64,000 nt of DNA from Takakia lepidozioides (Eukaryota > Streptophyta > Takakiopsida > Takakiales > Takakiaceae): NCBI GenBank assembly GCA_030704615.1, contig CM060732.1:27509053-27573052 (forward strand). The letters are read 5' to 3'. The notes beneath the pieces are model-generated. The model searched no databases and was not told the DNA's origin. It was given only the letters and a program-made list of their open reading frames with translations. A program made the position numbers and the translations under genes. Positions 1 to 11,386 of the stretch are shown in pieces; the first letter of the stretch is position 1, and the number at the start of each line of letters is the position of its first letter.

Positions 1-237
1 CAACAACCCTTCCCAAAAGGCTGCTGGCATGGGAGACATCTGTTGGTCTGGCGGAGCCTCTTGAAGGTCCTCGGACTCCGACTCCCAAAATTCCTCCCGT
101 CCTTATGCGGCCTCGCTCTCAGAAGCATGAATCGCCTCTTCAAATTGCCGCTTCGGTGACACGTCGCTCCCACCGGCCTCACCAGGATCATAATCTTTCG
201 GGTTGTTCTGCTTTCGCTTGGTCTTGTCCGACCCCAT
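1..237 (-). pseudogene. Ty3/gypsy gag N-terminus, truncated by the window edge
   Basis: The minus-strand reading from the ATG at 237 parallels the gag start of the intact Ty3/gypsy element at 35,490-40,052: a basic KRK stretch, a DPGE-like segment, DVSP(K/R)R, FEEAI and then acidic residues. The reading frame stops at a TAA (103-105) where the intact element has a CAG codon, so this copy is dead at least there. Homology to the intact copy resumes beyond the stop up to base 1, so the body of the element lies to the left of the window. Known: gag is the structural capsid protein of LTR retrotransposons. Seen: only about the first 80 codons are present. Confidence 0.85.
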
Positions 238-278
238 GATGAGGCTGATCTCAAGGACGATCACGTACTGAACTCTAA

Positions 279-290
279 GCTCTGATACCA
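279..290 (-). promoter_or_regulatory. Primer binding site (tRNA-iMet type)
   Basis: The minus strand reads TGGTATCAGAGC, the standard plant LTR-retrotransposon primer binding site complementary to the 3' end of initiator tRNA-Met. It lies two bases from a TG dinucleotide that starts the LTR at 293, as expected for an element on the minus strand. Confidence 0.85.
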
Positions 291-292
291 AG

Positions 293-979
293 TGTTGCGT
301 ACCGAATGGTCGAGGGTCTTAGAGACGGGCGGCCCTAGAACCGCCAAGTCCTTCCTTTCAGGGGACCGCGGATAGCGCGAGACCCTCCACCATTGTTGGG
401 GGCTCCTCTCCAGGGGTTCAGGTAAGGGCGGGACAGTCGAGGGTCTCGGCCCTCGAGTGTCGGGCTGCGAGGGAGGGGTGGGGGGAAGGCGCGACGGTTG
501 AGGGTCGCGGCCGGCCGGAGACCATCGACCATCGTGGAGGATGCGTAGGGCTGAGCTGGTCGAGGGTCTTGTCTCGCGCTCTGGAGACCCCCGAGCACTG
601 GGGCAGGGAGGGCCGGTGCGGTCAGAGGGTCTCGGCCTGCACGAGATTGGGCTGCTCTAGGGGGTCGGGACGGTCGAGGGTGTTGTGCCGCGCTCCCGAG
701 ACCTCGACCACTGGGGCAGGGAGGTCCGCGGCCGGCCGGAGACCCTCGACCACCGTGGAGGTTGCGCGGGGCCTTTGCCGGTCGAGGGTGATGTCCCGCG
801 CTCCCGAGACCCTCGACCACCGAGGCAAGGAGGGCCGGGACGGTTGAGGGTCGCGGCCGGCTGGAGACCCTCAACCAAGTCCGCAGGTTTCGCCCCTCAA
901 TGGCTTCCACGCCGCGACCCTCGACCGTCCGCCAACCGCACTTCCGTCCTCAGAGGGTTTAGAGGGTTTAGAATTCACA
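293..979 (-). repeat. 5' LTR of the truncated Ty3/gypsy element
   Basis: The LTR begins with TGTTGCG next to the primer binding site. The outer end is uncertain; I place it at a CA near 978-979. It is not similar to the LTR of the intact element at 33.9-40.8 kb although the gag starts are related. The body is GC-rich and made of degenerate tandem units of roughly 100 bp with GTCGAGGGTC and its complement GACCCTCGAC, so it can fold extensively. The long open frames across it on both strands are by-products of this composition. Confidence 0.55.
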
Positions 980-1006
980 AATTTAGGGTTTAGGGTTCAG
1001 GGTGGT
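955..1006 (+). repeat. Telomere-like TTTAGGG stretch
   Basis: Several GGGTTTAG/TTTAGGG units occur here. Plant-type telomere motifs also serve as telo-boxes in promoters. Similar short stretches are seen at 2,456-2,470, 11,387-11,397 and 13,143-13,160, so this is an interspersed motif and not a telomere. Confidence 0.6.
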
Positions 1007-1087
1007 CAACGGCTTGCAAAGGTAACAAAAAGTAGAAAAAATACTCAAAAACGACACATTAAATTTTAAGGGGGGCCAGTTCGGAGG
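983..1087 (+). repeat. Copy of the primase-gene upstream region (repeat copy 1)
   Basis: About 100 bp here match 11,388-11,490 closely: a TTTAGGG motif, a GGTGGTCAAC segment, CTTGCAAAGGTAACAAAAAG, AAAAAATACT and AAATTTTAAGGGGG..CCAGTTCGGA. In the second copy this stretch lies directly upstream of the primase start codon. Both copies are followed by a block starting CTATTTCATGAGCA, at 1,092 here and 11,820 there, so copy 1 lacks roughly 320 bp found in copy 2. Confidence 0.75.
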
Positions 1088-1106
1088 TTTACTATTTCAT
1101 GAGCAG

Positions 1107-1152
1107 AAACCATGAGCCATGAGCCATGAGCCATGAGCCGCATGAGCGGCGA
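1107..1152 (+). repeat. CATGAGC short tandem repeat
   Basis: Four to five tandem CCATGAG units followed by related CATGAGCGGC sequence. A related CATGAGCGGCATGAGCG string lies at 11,827-11,850. Confidence 0.6.
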
Positions 1153-3295
1153 GCCGAAGTTTAAGACACGCGGTTTTCATGAGCGGACTCCTCCAAATTT
1201 GGAAATGCGGCAGATTAAAAAAGTATTAAAATAATAGTTTTTTTTTAATTTGACCTTGCCATTTTTGAAAATTCCAGATCCTGTAATGCGGCGAAGATAT
1301 GTCGTGTGTAACAACTCCGCTCATGGTTTTGTAGATCCGCTCATGGAAATGAGTGACTGGACAACGAGAAATCCAGTATACCATGGCAAAAGGACGTCAC
1401 ATACTGGCCTGTATAGAGTATTCCGCGGTTTTACATGCCTTAACATTGGAATGAAGCTGACCCTTCTGTCGCGATTGAACCAATAGAGTCTGCACCAATA
1501 GAGTCTGTAGTACTTCACAATTCTGTCATCTTCGGGTATTTGGCAGGAAAAGTTTGTGACTCAACTGGGAAATGCGGTGCCGCATTACGGTTCGTACGTG
1601 TGAAATTTCTGGGGGGTTTGGTGTTGGCGACGGTCGTGATCAGGTCAACCGAATGATCACCCAATTTTTGAATGACCTGCCAAGCTTCATGATACAATTA
1701 TGCTAAATGCCCTTGTTTGCATGTAGACCTCGCCCTGGTTTGGAGCTTTGGAGGTCGGATCTCTCAGAGCTCGTTGTGGTTGTTTATGTTTCATATTCAA
1801 TTTTTTAGTAAGCTAAAAAGGTATTGGTATTCTATAGAATGAGCTTGGAAAATTGAATGTAATGTTCAAGGCAGTTAATTTTGGCATGTTCTCTTAGTTA
1901 CTCATTGTGCAAGTTTTTGGTGCAGGATTCTAGGGACTCTGGGCAATTCTTGGTCAGTTCTACTCATTTATGTTTCTACCCTTGTCTACTTTTACAGGCT
2001 AAGGGAGTCCGGCTCTTGCACCAAGTTAAGTTGAAGACTAAATTTCATTAAGTTCCTTCTACATGATTTGAGGGCCATCATTCACTTTTCCTGATTGTGG
2101 TTTCACATCCTTGGGCATTGTTGGTCCAATGAGAAAGCCTAAAATTTGTAAGGTCAATTATAGAAATTGTATCATTCTACTGCTGCTTATACTTAGCATG
2201 GTTAATACATGCAATAAACTTCTGAACCTCTCCACATGCCTTGAACTTTGGGGTTCGAATTTGTGAGTTCAGAGGGCTATCTTTCAGAGTGTCCTTTACA
2301 AATATTATCTTGTTTGGTGCGACTGATGGATTACCTTCAAGTAGACACTTGTAGGGGTTGGCTTGTTAGTTCCTCCTAGTTAGAGTTTCAAGAAATCGTG
2401 TTCTGATTCATCATAGATTTTAATCTAAACAAACCACCAGAGTCCTCAAAAGTTTTAGGGTTTAGGGTACTTCACCCTAAATCCCCCATTTCGGTTCAGC
2501 ATTGAAGCAATATCTTTGTTTTTCGTAAACTTGGTGAAATTTTTAGCATTTGAAATATATAGCATGAAACAACGTTGTTGTCAAATTGAAAAGTACTGCT
2601 CTGTAAACAGCCTCTGGTTTCATATACAATGAAGTGCCTTTCTCTTTTCTTGTTTTGTTCCGAGGAATAATAATGACACATCAACAAAAATGAATACCTT
2701 GTTTACTCGAGCGAAAACTAAAACGGAAGTTTTAGTTTTGTCTTTATCACATCTACGTTATCTGATGGAAAGCTAAGCTTGAAGAGTGAACTGTGAGTTC
2801 AACATGGAATCATGATTACACGGGAAGCTCAGAAACAGGGATGTTCTCAGAATTGGTGAAACCACCTATGCAGTTGCGGAGGTCAAATCCTGCCTCAATG
2901 GCAACATTCAACACGACGTGCCGGAGAACAAGATGAGAGTGCATCAAGGGATTGGACTCGAATTTGAAATCATGGAGTCACTAACTGAGGCTGTCATGGC
3001 CAAGGCCATCTGCAGAGTCCAAAAAATCCAGTAAGGCCAACAAAGACATCTCCTAAACATTAAGAAAAACAGTGCTGTCATTGTACTGTACAGATCTATT
3101 GGACCTTGACCAAAAAAACCTCTATACACTCTGGGTACAAGGATCTCTGGTTCATTCTCCTAGAGTACACGATGGCAGAATGAGGTTCATGGGTTTCCAA
3201 AAATTAAACCAGCAACACTTGTCTCCAAGAAATAAGTTCTTCGGTATCAACATTCTGCACATATCAATATTCAGTGTACACACCCAGCAGGGATG
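1153..3295. other. No gene recognised
   Basis: About 2.1 kb of mixed, moderately AT-rich sequence. Open frames on either strand are under 95 codons and carry no domain I recognise. A short telomere-like motif lies near 2,456-2,470. Nothing else supports a call. Confidence 0.5.
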
Positions 3296-3299
3296 CCCC

Positions 3300-3517
3300 C
3301 CCTATGAGCAAGATCGCCGAGTTTCTGCACATGTTCCAACATGACTTCCAGTTGCACACACTCTCTCTTGCGATCTTCAGTACTGGTGATGGGTCGTGAA
3401 ATACCAAAATCGATCAAACAAACACCTTAATGCCCCCTAAACATCGAATGTCCCCATGAAGAAGTGCACAGCAGCAAGTGCATCAACAGTCGCTTCCACC
3501 GCCTCTAGTCAAAACTC
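3300..3517 (-). pseudogene. Protein kinase catalytic-loop fragment (HGDIR ... IDFGIS)
   Basis: On the minus strand, after a plausible splice acceptor (TTTGCAG, exon from 3,517), one frame reads LLHGDIR, matching the kinase catalytic loop (HxD). A second frame a few codons on reads VCLIDFGISRPI, matching the DFG magnesium-binding motif. The two motifs are in different frames, so a frameshift separates them and the fragment is not functional as read. After DFG the sequence reads as a charged helix-like stretch. In a normal kinase this block precedes the APE and subdomain IX-XI block. Here that block lies upstream on the same strand (3,895-4,131), so the order is permuted or two copies are mixed. 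Confidence 0.55.
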
Positions 3518-3860
3518 CTGCAAACGACACATCCAACATATTAGACAACCACTTTGCTACAAGCTTAAGCAAGAACCGCAGACAACTCTTTCGCCTTTTA
3601 CCAAGAATTACAGTGCAATCAGAATGAATTCCAACAGCTCCAGTTTTCTGGGATTCCCTCTCATTTGGCCAGCAACAATTACCTCTCATTCTTTTTAGTC
3701 TATTTGATTAGATCATCTAGAATTATGTGAAAAACTGGAGGTGCCATAAAACAGTGTACAAAAGGTCAATCAGAGAATATAGGTTAAAGAGAATCCAATT
3801 GCAGATTTAAGAGCAGAGCCTCAAACATGTAGCAACTACGGACAAGGTTTTACTAACTTG

Positions 3861-3893
3861 CACAAACATCAGCAAACATCAGCAAACATCAAG
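3861..3893 (+). repeat. CAGCAAACAT short tandem repeat
   Basis: About three tandem units of CAGCAAACAT with a one-base spacer, just outside the 3' end of the minus-strand gene remnant. Confidence 0.5.
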
Positions 3894-3894
3894 G

Positions 3895-6174
3895 TCACAA
3901 AATGAGAGATGAATTAGGATAAACCCACAACATGAGCTCTGATAGCCAAGGATGTTGTAATGCCTGTGATGAACTGAGTTGTTTGTTAGTGAGCTTCCTT
4001 ATAAAGTCTTCAACATGTGCTGTCCTTGCAACGGGGATATACTCATCCAGGAGTTTGCCAACACTATACATGTCTGAAAAGGGCGTATACTGGTTGCCCT
4101 CATACATCTCCGGATCCCACGCTGAGAAAGGCTGAAATCCACATCCACAAGGAACTAAGAAGCTTAAAAAATCAGGCCCCTACATATGAGTTCGAACGAC
4201 CTACACAACTCCATCCGAGAACCACCAAGAAGAGGAAGAAGAAGGCAAATTTACCATCTCTCCCAGACGATCCCCCTTCGTAAGGTACATGCTGTTCACA
4301 CAATTCCATGTCTTCAAGACTCTCATGCCCGAGGCTTTCAAATAGCTGGCAAGTGCACGGCGACAGCGAACGTCGGTGGACTGTATGAGCACCAAAACAC
4401 TTGCAACGGACAGGAAAAAATTGCAAAAGGAGAAAACCCACCGCCAGTAGCGCTCATCAAAAGCATTCCAACCCGGACAAGCACCCGATGGAGGGACATC
4501 CGGGACTGCCAACCCATCAGGGATGTCCAAGATTATGAGTTCGGCTGCATATTGCTTCTCCTTCCCGTTCACCCAGGATTTGGTCATTTTAGCCTGCAAA
4601 CAAAATTACAATGGAATACTCAAGAGGATTGAAACGATCCATGCCCACAGCAGAGAAGAAGCAAAAGAGAACACGCACCATGCCGAGGAACTCCACAATC
4701 TTCTCCCACACTGGTGATGGCTCGCCCTTGTAATCAGATTTCTTGGACTCCATCATGGCAAGGAATCCGACATTGGCCATCTCCAACCTGGTAGGGCGAA
4801 TGACCCTCGTGGGATATTCCACTGCATGGTACGGGTCCTTGGGATCAACCACCCCCTTGTTCTTTCTCACGGATCCCCTACCATGCGGTGGAGTCTGCTG
4901 GACATGCACCACTGGGCCAATATCTGCAACACTTCCCTGCCCTTGTGCCACCTTCCCTCTACCCCTTCCTTTCCCCACAACACCAGCAACATCTTTTCCC
5001 TTTGCCTTTCTACCTCTACCCGGGGTATCCCGAGTGGGAGGCTCCTTCTCTGCAAGAGTCCTCAAATTTCGTTCATGAATGTCGAGGTCGGCTACTGCGG
5101 CAGTGGCTGCAATACGCTCATTCTCTCTCCTCAAAGACACCTCCGGAGCTGGGGTCTCAGAAGGAGGGCAATCCAAATACCAACCACAAGAAGAAAGATG
5201 GTCTGGGCCCCAGTCATGCAAGATCCTAGTAGTAAACATGGTCTAGTTGCCAGCAGGGACAAGCCAAAGGTCCACGAAATCTGGATGTTTGTCTAAGCAA
5301 TTCTCTTCCATGAGAACAAACTTTATGTACCTGCAGGAACAGAGACAGCCTCATTATGCAATGCAATTATTGTCTCTCAGCTTTTCCATCACACCAGGAA
5401 GACCCCCTTAAACTGTATGCGTCACAGTACATTGCAACCACAGCACACTAAGTAGCCTGAACGGCCCAGGGTGTGCACCTGTAAAGGCATCGTTTCCAGG
5501 CTTCCTCTGTCATGTGTTCGACTGATGCCACCCTCCTTGCTGAACTCTCTAAAGAAACAAGAGTACCACACTGTGGCTCTCCATTTCCTCATGTATGCTT
5601 CGAAGGAGACCTTCGGTGCTGTCATAGTGATGCCATAGTCAGCCAGCTGAGTATGCAGAACCGACCGTGCCATTTCTTCCAACTGCAAAACAATTCAAAT
5701 GCAAGAATGAACCCAAAAACAATCACAGCGAATGTGAGAGGCAATGGAAAGAGAAGGACATGAAAAGAGAAAGTGACACAGGAAAGGACATCACACCTGG
5801 CTCCAGTAAGTGGCCTTGTGAAGCCATGTGTCCAGCACATTGTCACTGACAGGAATGACACGCTGGGTCTTCTTTTCTTTCTCCGGCCTAGGGAACATGT
5901 GGGTATCCCTAATTGTGGGATCGGAGTTCCATATCTGTAGCCACTTCACCTTCTGTTCTGAAGACACAACGGCGGTAGACAACCTGTGCAACTTCTCCTG
6001 GGCCATCTCTGGCTTGCCTGGCTTGTTATAATGGTTTTTTATCTCCAGGAGAAACTGCGATCCGAATGATGGGTCGGCAATTCTCAACTGCTTCACAAAA
6101 GCACTCATTATAGTCTTTCTTGTAGCGGTCATCTCTTTCTGGATGTGAGCCCCCCGCTCAGCACGTGAGCTCAT
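3895..6174 (-). pseudogene. Multi-exon gene remnant: methyltransferase-like region plus kinase C-lobe (copy A)
   Basis: Five candidate exons with GT-AG borders: 6,174-5,797; 5,682-5,479; 5,330-4,679; 4,593-4,255; 4,131-3,895. Exon 1 shares a near-identical stretch (HIQK.MTATR.TIMSAFVK, then LRIADPSFGSQFLLEIKNHY) with exon 4 of the gene at 59-62 kb but begins inside that exon. Exon 4 reads like strand-helix-strand of a class I methyltransferase: AAELIILDIPDG, a Trp-rich helix, SVLVLIQS, CRRALASYLKASG, then VLKTWN. DIPD sits where N6/N4 methylases have (D/N)PP(Y/W). Exon 5 is a kinase C-lobe: DPEMYEG (APE-like), FSDMYSVGKLL and ALQHPWL. Exon 3 has an in-frame TAG at 5,243-5,245, and the exon 2-3 phase does not join cleanly, so this is probably a pseudogene. 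Domain names are inference from motif order. Confidence 0.55.
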
Positions 6175-6215
6175 CAGTGGGAAAGAAAAGGAATGAGATA
6201 CAAACCCCACCCCCT

Positions 6216-6224
6216 GCTTATATA
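6216..6224 (-). promoter_or_regulatory. Candidate TATA box for copy A
   Basis: TATATAAGC on the minus strand lies about 40 bp upstream of the ATG at 6,174 and close to where homology to the 59-62 kb gene ends. This suggests the truncated copy has acquired its own promoter. An ATG at 6,210 would be too near the TATA box, which is why I prefer 6,174. Confidence 0.4.
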
Positions 6225-6379
6225 CTACTAGGAGTGAACTGCCTCGTGTGGTCTGATTTCGCAGTTAATTTCCAGTTCAAAGAGTGTAGCCGATGTACCA
6301 TGTTATGCTCCCTTCTATTTAATTTCTTTAAATTCCAGTTCCCTGTCCACGTTGAATTGGGCGCCGTTATGTAAAATTG

Positions 6380-7975
6380 AATTTGTTAAGTCTTGTATGT
6401 TTATGAATGATGCTATATAATATTTTATATACATAAGAAAGGAATTCATAAATATTTTTAATTATTTTCTTGACAAAGAATTATTAAACTCAATAATTCA
6501 TTGTAGTGGATTAGGTTACAGACATCAAGCGTTTCCTACGAATGGCTCAAAATTCAGATGCATTTTCACTACCACCCGCCACGTTGCAGCGTGGTTTTCA
6601 GTTCATATTTGTACGATGCCTAAGTCTCTAGTTGATTTTGTCGCCGGGGTGTGTAGAAGAATTCCACAAATTAATATGAGAGCCTCTAACTGTCCAGAAA
6701 GTTGGAGGACCATGAATCAGAATGTCACATGCAAAGGATGTTGCACCGGTCCCACGAGCAATTGAAATCTTGAAGAAGTTGTTTCTTTTCAGAATATCTA
6801 ATCTAATAGATGCAAAACACACATCCCTCGTTTTATCTCCTTTGACAAACATATAAACAAAAATCATGTGCAAAGCTATTGTGGTCGGCGGATCTTTTAT
6901 GGGATTGGACACGCTTACAACAGCTTTTCCATAAGTGCTAGAGAGCTGTGACATGTCCAGACAATACGAGAACTCCAGGGCATCAATCAGATGCAACTCC
7001 ATCCAAACGGGACAAAGGTCGAGTTACTCAAATTAAAAAGATAGAGGAAAAAATTAACCTAAACAGGGCCATAATGTAACATTAATTGAAGAAGATTTTT
7101 TTAATTGAACTGCATGTCATTCCTAGCCATGTGATATAGGTAGACCCTGCCCATTCATTTACTTTTGGGTTTTAGTACTTCCATGTGCAAATAAACATTA
7201 TTTTTGGGATTTGCATTGCTTTGTGTAGTCTAGTGGAGGAGACAATAGCTCCATGAAGAGAAAGCACACAATATTTACAAGTGACATGTTGTCATTTGCA
7301 ATATATATACATATATTTTTTTTTGTGACGTTGCTTGTTTGTATAAGTACTTCATCTTGGTTATATGATATACTTATTATAAATGACCTACATAATATTG
7401 GGGGGTACATGTGTCATGTACATTGTAGAAATGAAAATTAAATTGTTAAATATTATATGTATTTATAAATGATGCTATATAATCTTTTTATATTTCGTTT
7501 GTCACATCCTTGTGATTTTTTATTGAGAACATTGCCTTGCATGTCTAGCAATACAAAACATTCTAAGTTTTATGAACACAATATTTCAAACATTTATAAG
7601 TATTTAAGTAAAAAAATGCATTGACTATATATCTATACATCATCTCTAAATCATGCAACCTATGTATAGGTCACTTAGGAGTATTTTTGAGTTCATGCAA
7701 TACACATAAATGATCAATATAATAATAGAAGGTGCATGTTAGAACTTAGAATGAATATTAAATTATAAAATCGAATATGCATATTAAAATGATATTTGCT
7801 ATTCATTTTTTCAATTTGATCTCCCAAATCTATGTGTTTTAAAACAACTTATGCATGACAATGAAAAATATTTGGGACTCTGTACACATAAATGATCAAT
7901 ATAATAATAGAAGGTACATGTAAGAATGAACAGGGAATTATGATATTTTATATGCATTTATGAAGGAGTCATGCA
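6380..7975 (+). repeat. Degenerate AT-rich direct repeats
   Basis: A unit of about 40 bp (TTTAT(G/A)AATGATGCTATATAAT) occurs near 6,400-6,430 and 7,460-7,490, with a weaker version near 7,950-7,975. A second unit (ACATAAATGATCAATATAAT plus AATAGAAGGT) occurs at about 7,703-7,737 and 7,883-7,917, some 180 bp apart. Apart from an unrecognised 124-codon minus-strand frame (6,628-7,002) I see no gene in this stretch. Confidence 0.55.
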
Positions 7976-8168
7976 GTTCTGTCGAGAGGTTGCGAGTTAT
8001 CTATTCTAGGAAATTTTAGGGGAGAGTTCTTGAGCAATGCAAGCATTTCTATGGGGCGGTAGATGTGCCTTGGACTTCTCATCATTGCCAAATCTATGTG
8101 TGCCCTGTGTTGAAAGGTGTTGGATTAGCTTTTGAAATAAATTACACTTGCAATTGTGAAGCTGTTAG

Positions 8169-8280
8169 GGCCCAGATGCGCCACAAGTGGCAGGAAAGTA
8201 GGCGCAAATCAGCTGCCAAAGAAGAAGTCAATGTGACCCGATGGAGACAACTAAAACAGAACTTGGAGTCTAAGCAAGAG
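8169..8280 (+). pseudogene. PRIM1: DNA primase small subunit, late exon, inverted relative to the rest
   Basis: The plus strand between an AG acceptor (GCTGTTAG) and a GT donor (CAAGAG/GTAGAC) encodes a stretch containing KWQESRR, KEEVNVTRW and RQLKQNLES. This resembles the region of plant PRIM1 that precedes its C-terminal third (RW-EQLKQ pattern). All the other primase exons found here lie on the minus strand at 9.1-11.4 kb, so this exon has been inverted. It is open throughout. Assignment by family memory; moderately sure. Confidence 0.5.
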
Positions 8281-9079
8281 GTAGACTTCCCATTTCACAT
8301 CTGAGTTGGATGTGTCTGAGTCAAGCTACTTTCCCTTAAAGCAATGTGCACAGAGACTAGTTCAGGCGTCCAAAATCTTCTTGCATGAGGGGGGTGTCTC
8401 ATGAAACACAATTTGAATTATGCTCTTGGACAATGTTGGGTGTATAGCAGGGGCCAGCCTTGAGACGATGTGTGGAGGAGATTGTGTTTTTCTTTACCTA
8501 CCCCATACTGGACTTGGAGGTATATTCTTAAAGGCTGTTGGTATTAACAAAAGAACACTCCAGTGTGTATTCATCTTATATCCTGGCTCCTGGTGTAATG
8601 TACAGGCCCCAATTTTGAATTGCTAAAATGAACAAATGATGGACTACCTTTGAACATCTTTCCAGAAGGGGTCAAGAAAACTTCTTGCCCTTCCATGCTG
8701 CTGCTTCAGTCCAAGCAAAGAAATTCGTCTGTAGTGAGCAAGGTTGAAGTGACTGGTCGTACATATTCTGAAAATTTCTGCACTTAACAATCATGGTTCT
8801 CTCCCGTGAAGTTTTCTTCACAAATTTGAAATCTATACTACAATTGCTGATATGACCACAGTTTCTAGACCTGTTCAGAGAATGGGGTGGGATCCACCCA
8901 AAGCAAGCCCCCCACCGACAGCCCAACATTTCCAATCACAGAGATAACCCATTAGGTGTGTACTACGAGGACCCTGCTCACCAACAAGTCTATGAGAAAT
9001 TCTTCCATATAGCTATGCATCATGTGCAACCCTGACCACAAATGACAGCCAAGACAACGGTGACTAAAAGAAGTTGAGT
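8281..9079. other. No gene recognised between primase fragments
   Basis: The remaining primase exons would be expected here, but I could not identify any by motif. An 87-codon minus-strand frame (8,672-8,935) shows no domain I recognise. Confidence 0.4.
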
Positions 9080-11386
9080 AGACACCTGCTTTATCTTGGA
9101 TGACAAACCCAAAAATGGACACCACGTCAACCCCTATAAACCCATAGTACGTGCTCAAATCCAAAGTCCTCTGCGAGAACAAATGAACAAAAGTATATTG
9201 AAGCCATTCATGATATGTGCAGCCATGAGAAGCTTAGTTGCAGCTTCAAGACACAATGGCTTAAGGAGAAGTGTGCTATTTGGAATCTCTAGAGGGCCAG
9301 GAACAAGTTTCACTGTGAAACTTTTAATCACATGCATGCCTCAGACACAATTACAAGCTCAACCATAATCATCCCGTATCAGAACCTCCAAAAAACTATG
9401 TGTATGGGGAAAATGACCGTTCCTCGTCGGATAAGTCAATGCGCCAGAGCACAATCTATTATAAGACCTTGTGGGATCTTGACGAAGTAAACTAAGAGGG
9501 GAAAAAATATTAGACCTCTGAAAGCAGTATCCATAACTTTGATGGCAATTGTCATGAGAGGCCAACATTGCAGACATACATCTGCCCCGCTTCAACAATG
9601 GCGAATGTCATCATAGTCTGTCATATCCTGCCAGAATTACGACCCCTTCAGCACAGCTTTAAGACAGCATGCCCTCTCAGACACGCAGCTTCATTCTTCT
9701 GCTTTATTTTATTGAAAGGGCGGGGCATCCCCCTAATTGGGGTTGCATCACAAAGCCGATGTCCTGAATTTGTGCTTTAATTTTTTCTATCATATTTTGT
9801 CCCATGGGCTCTCTCGCTCTCATGGGCCAAGGCAAACAATGTCTTATGAGTACATTCTCTCTCATGGGCAATAGTTTTAGTCTTTTCATATGCTTTTTTG
9901 GTTGATATATTTGTGTCACATGCACATAAAACTTTCAGATCAGGGCCAGAAGCTCACAATGTCAAAAACAAACTCCTTCTCCATAGGAGAGAAGACTCGG
10001 TCTACTCCCAGGCTTGAATTATGCTGTCCTCTTAGCAGGCTGCAGCACCACTACATTCAATCGGTATGTAGCCATAAACTGAGATGTAGTGAAGAGACAA
10101 ATCATCATCCTCGCTGCTCCATGTCTGTAACGTAGACTTAAAAACCCAAGTTTACACCAAACAAATGACTTCATTTGTCCACTGGCTGTTCATCTTGTAA
10201 AAGTTATTCACTCCAGGAAAAACAACAGATGCATAAATTCAATGAAAGAATCAGGTAACCTTAAGTGGACTGCTATGTTCATGGTTTCCCACAACTGAAG
10301 TAGCTATTGCTCAGTGATGGCTCCCCAAATACTACAGACTTGACGTAAGAATCCTACATCAATATTGTAAACAACCCCTATGTCAATCTTGTGAGGGCAC
10401 TTGTCCCTTATAGCCACCTTCATCCCAGCAGCATTGTGGAAGGACAAGTAATGCACATAGACGTCATGCTCCAAGGTGAGCTTAAGCTTCCTCCTCCCGA
10501 AAAAGGAGAGGTCGCACCCTGGATGCTTTCCATCTGTAGACCCCACACATGCAAAATTGCAGCCCCTTCTCTCCTGAGGACAAGCCATCTCAAATCATTG
10601 CTTCAAGTGTAAACGGTTGCTAAAAGTCACAGCTCATAGTTAGAGCAGCAAAGAAGTGAAAGTGCGACTTGTAACAGCTACAGTTCCCTTACTAAAGTCA
10701 TCCGCTCCACTTCAAATTCCTACAGGTCTTCGTATATGTTAAAAAAAAAACTTTGCTAAGTCCAAGGAAAGCTCAAAGAGCTCAAATACAAAAGAAAGCA
10801 GGGTACAAGACAGAATGCTGAACAAGGAGTCCAAACGCAGCTACTCTAAGGTGGTAAACAAACAAGGAGAGATGACGAACTCCCGAGTCATTGACAAAGA
10901 CCACATTGTTTGGGAATTTACCTTGTCCATATGACAACCACTTGTGTATCTCTGCGTAAGGAAACAACCTTCTTGGTAGCACATCAAACACGTGAGCTCA
11001 ATCTACGGGCGTGGAATGCGAAGGTACGAAAACAAACGATTTGCATCAACATCAACAATAATGTTTGAATGAGGTGGCAAAGAGACCTAGCAGCTCAAAA
11101 TGGCAGACCGGGCAAATCAGACGCATTGTGCGTGTACACGCGCTGAATTCATGTGGAGTCTACCGATAAGATTATGACCAGACAAACCAATATGGGAGAA
11201 GACATAAACCAGGTCCTGCAATTCACACTGTCAGGCCATCCAAGACTTACCATAATAAAGCCGCACATAGTCAGGGCTAAATCCTTCACACAGCTGGCGG
11301 GTTTCTGTAGTGTCTTTATTCGCATCTTCGTTCTCGTCAAACTCCGCGCGGTCCTCATCGATGGGCTCCGGGGGTTGTTCTCCCAT
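9080..11386 (-). pseudogene. PRIM1: DNA primase small (catalytic) subunit, pseudogene, exons 1-6
   Basis: The small primase subunit of the DNA polymerase alpha-primase complex makes RNA primers in the nucleus. Exons on the minus strand: 1, 11,386-11,251 (acidic N-terminus, ending FSPDYVRLYY); 2, about 10,976-10,922 (RLFPYAEIHKWLSYG); 3, 10,533-10,358 (GKHPGCD, FGRRK, KIDIG); 4, 10,039-9,958 (PAKR, then FSPMEKEFVFDI); 5, 9,627-9,516 (DMTDYDDIRHC, then CLQCWPLMTIAIKV with the zinc-site cysteines); 6, from 9,170 (EDFGFEHVLWVY, then RGVHFWVC). Phases of exons 2-3, 4-5 and 5-6 agree. It is a pseudogene: TAA and a frameshift in exon 4, TGA for Cys at 9,592-9,594, TGA for Arg at 9,127-9,129, TAA later in exon 6, and no clean acceptor for exon 2. 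Exon 1 and the telo-box upstream are intact. Confidence 0.85.

Noticed and set aside
335-993. Long overlapping open frames on both strands of the GC-rich block
   Set aside because: They arise from the repetitive GC-rich LTR. All lie over the GTCGAGGGTC units, overlap each other in antisense and have no domain.
955-1006. Telomere or interstitial telomere array
   Set aside because: Only a few TTTAGGG units, and the same short motif recurs upstream of the primase gene, where it fits a telo-box.
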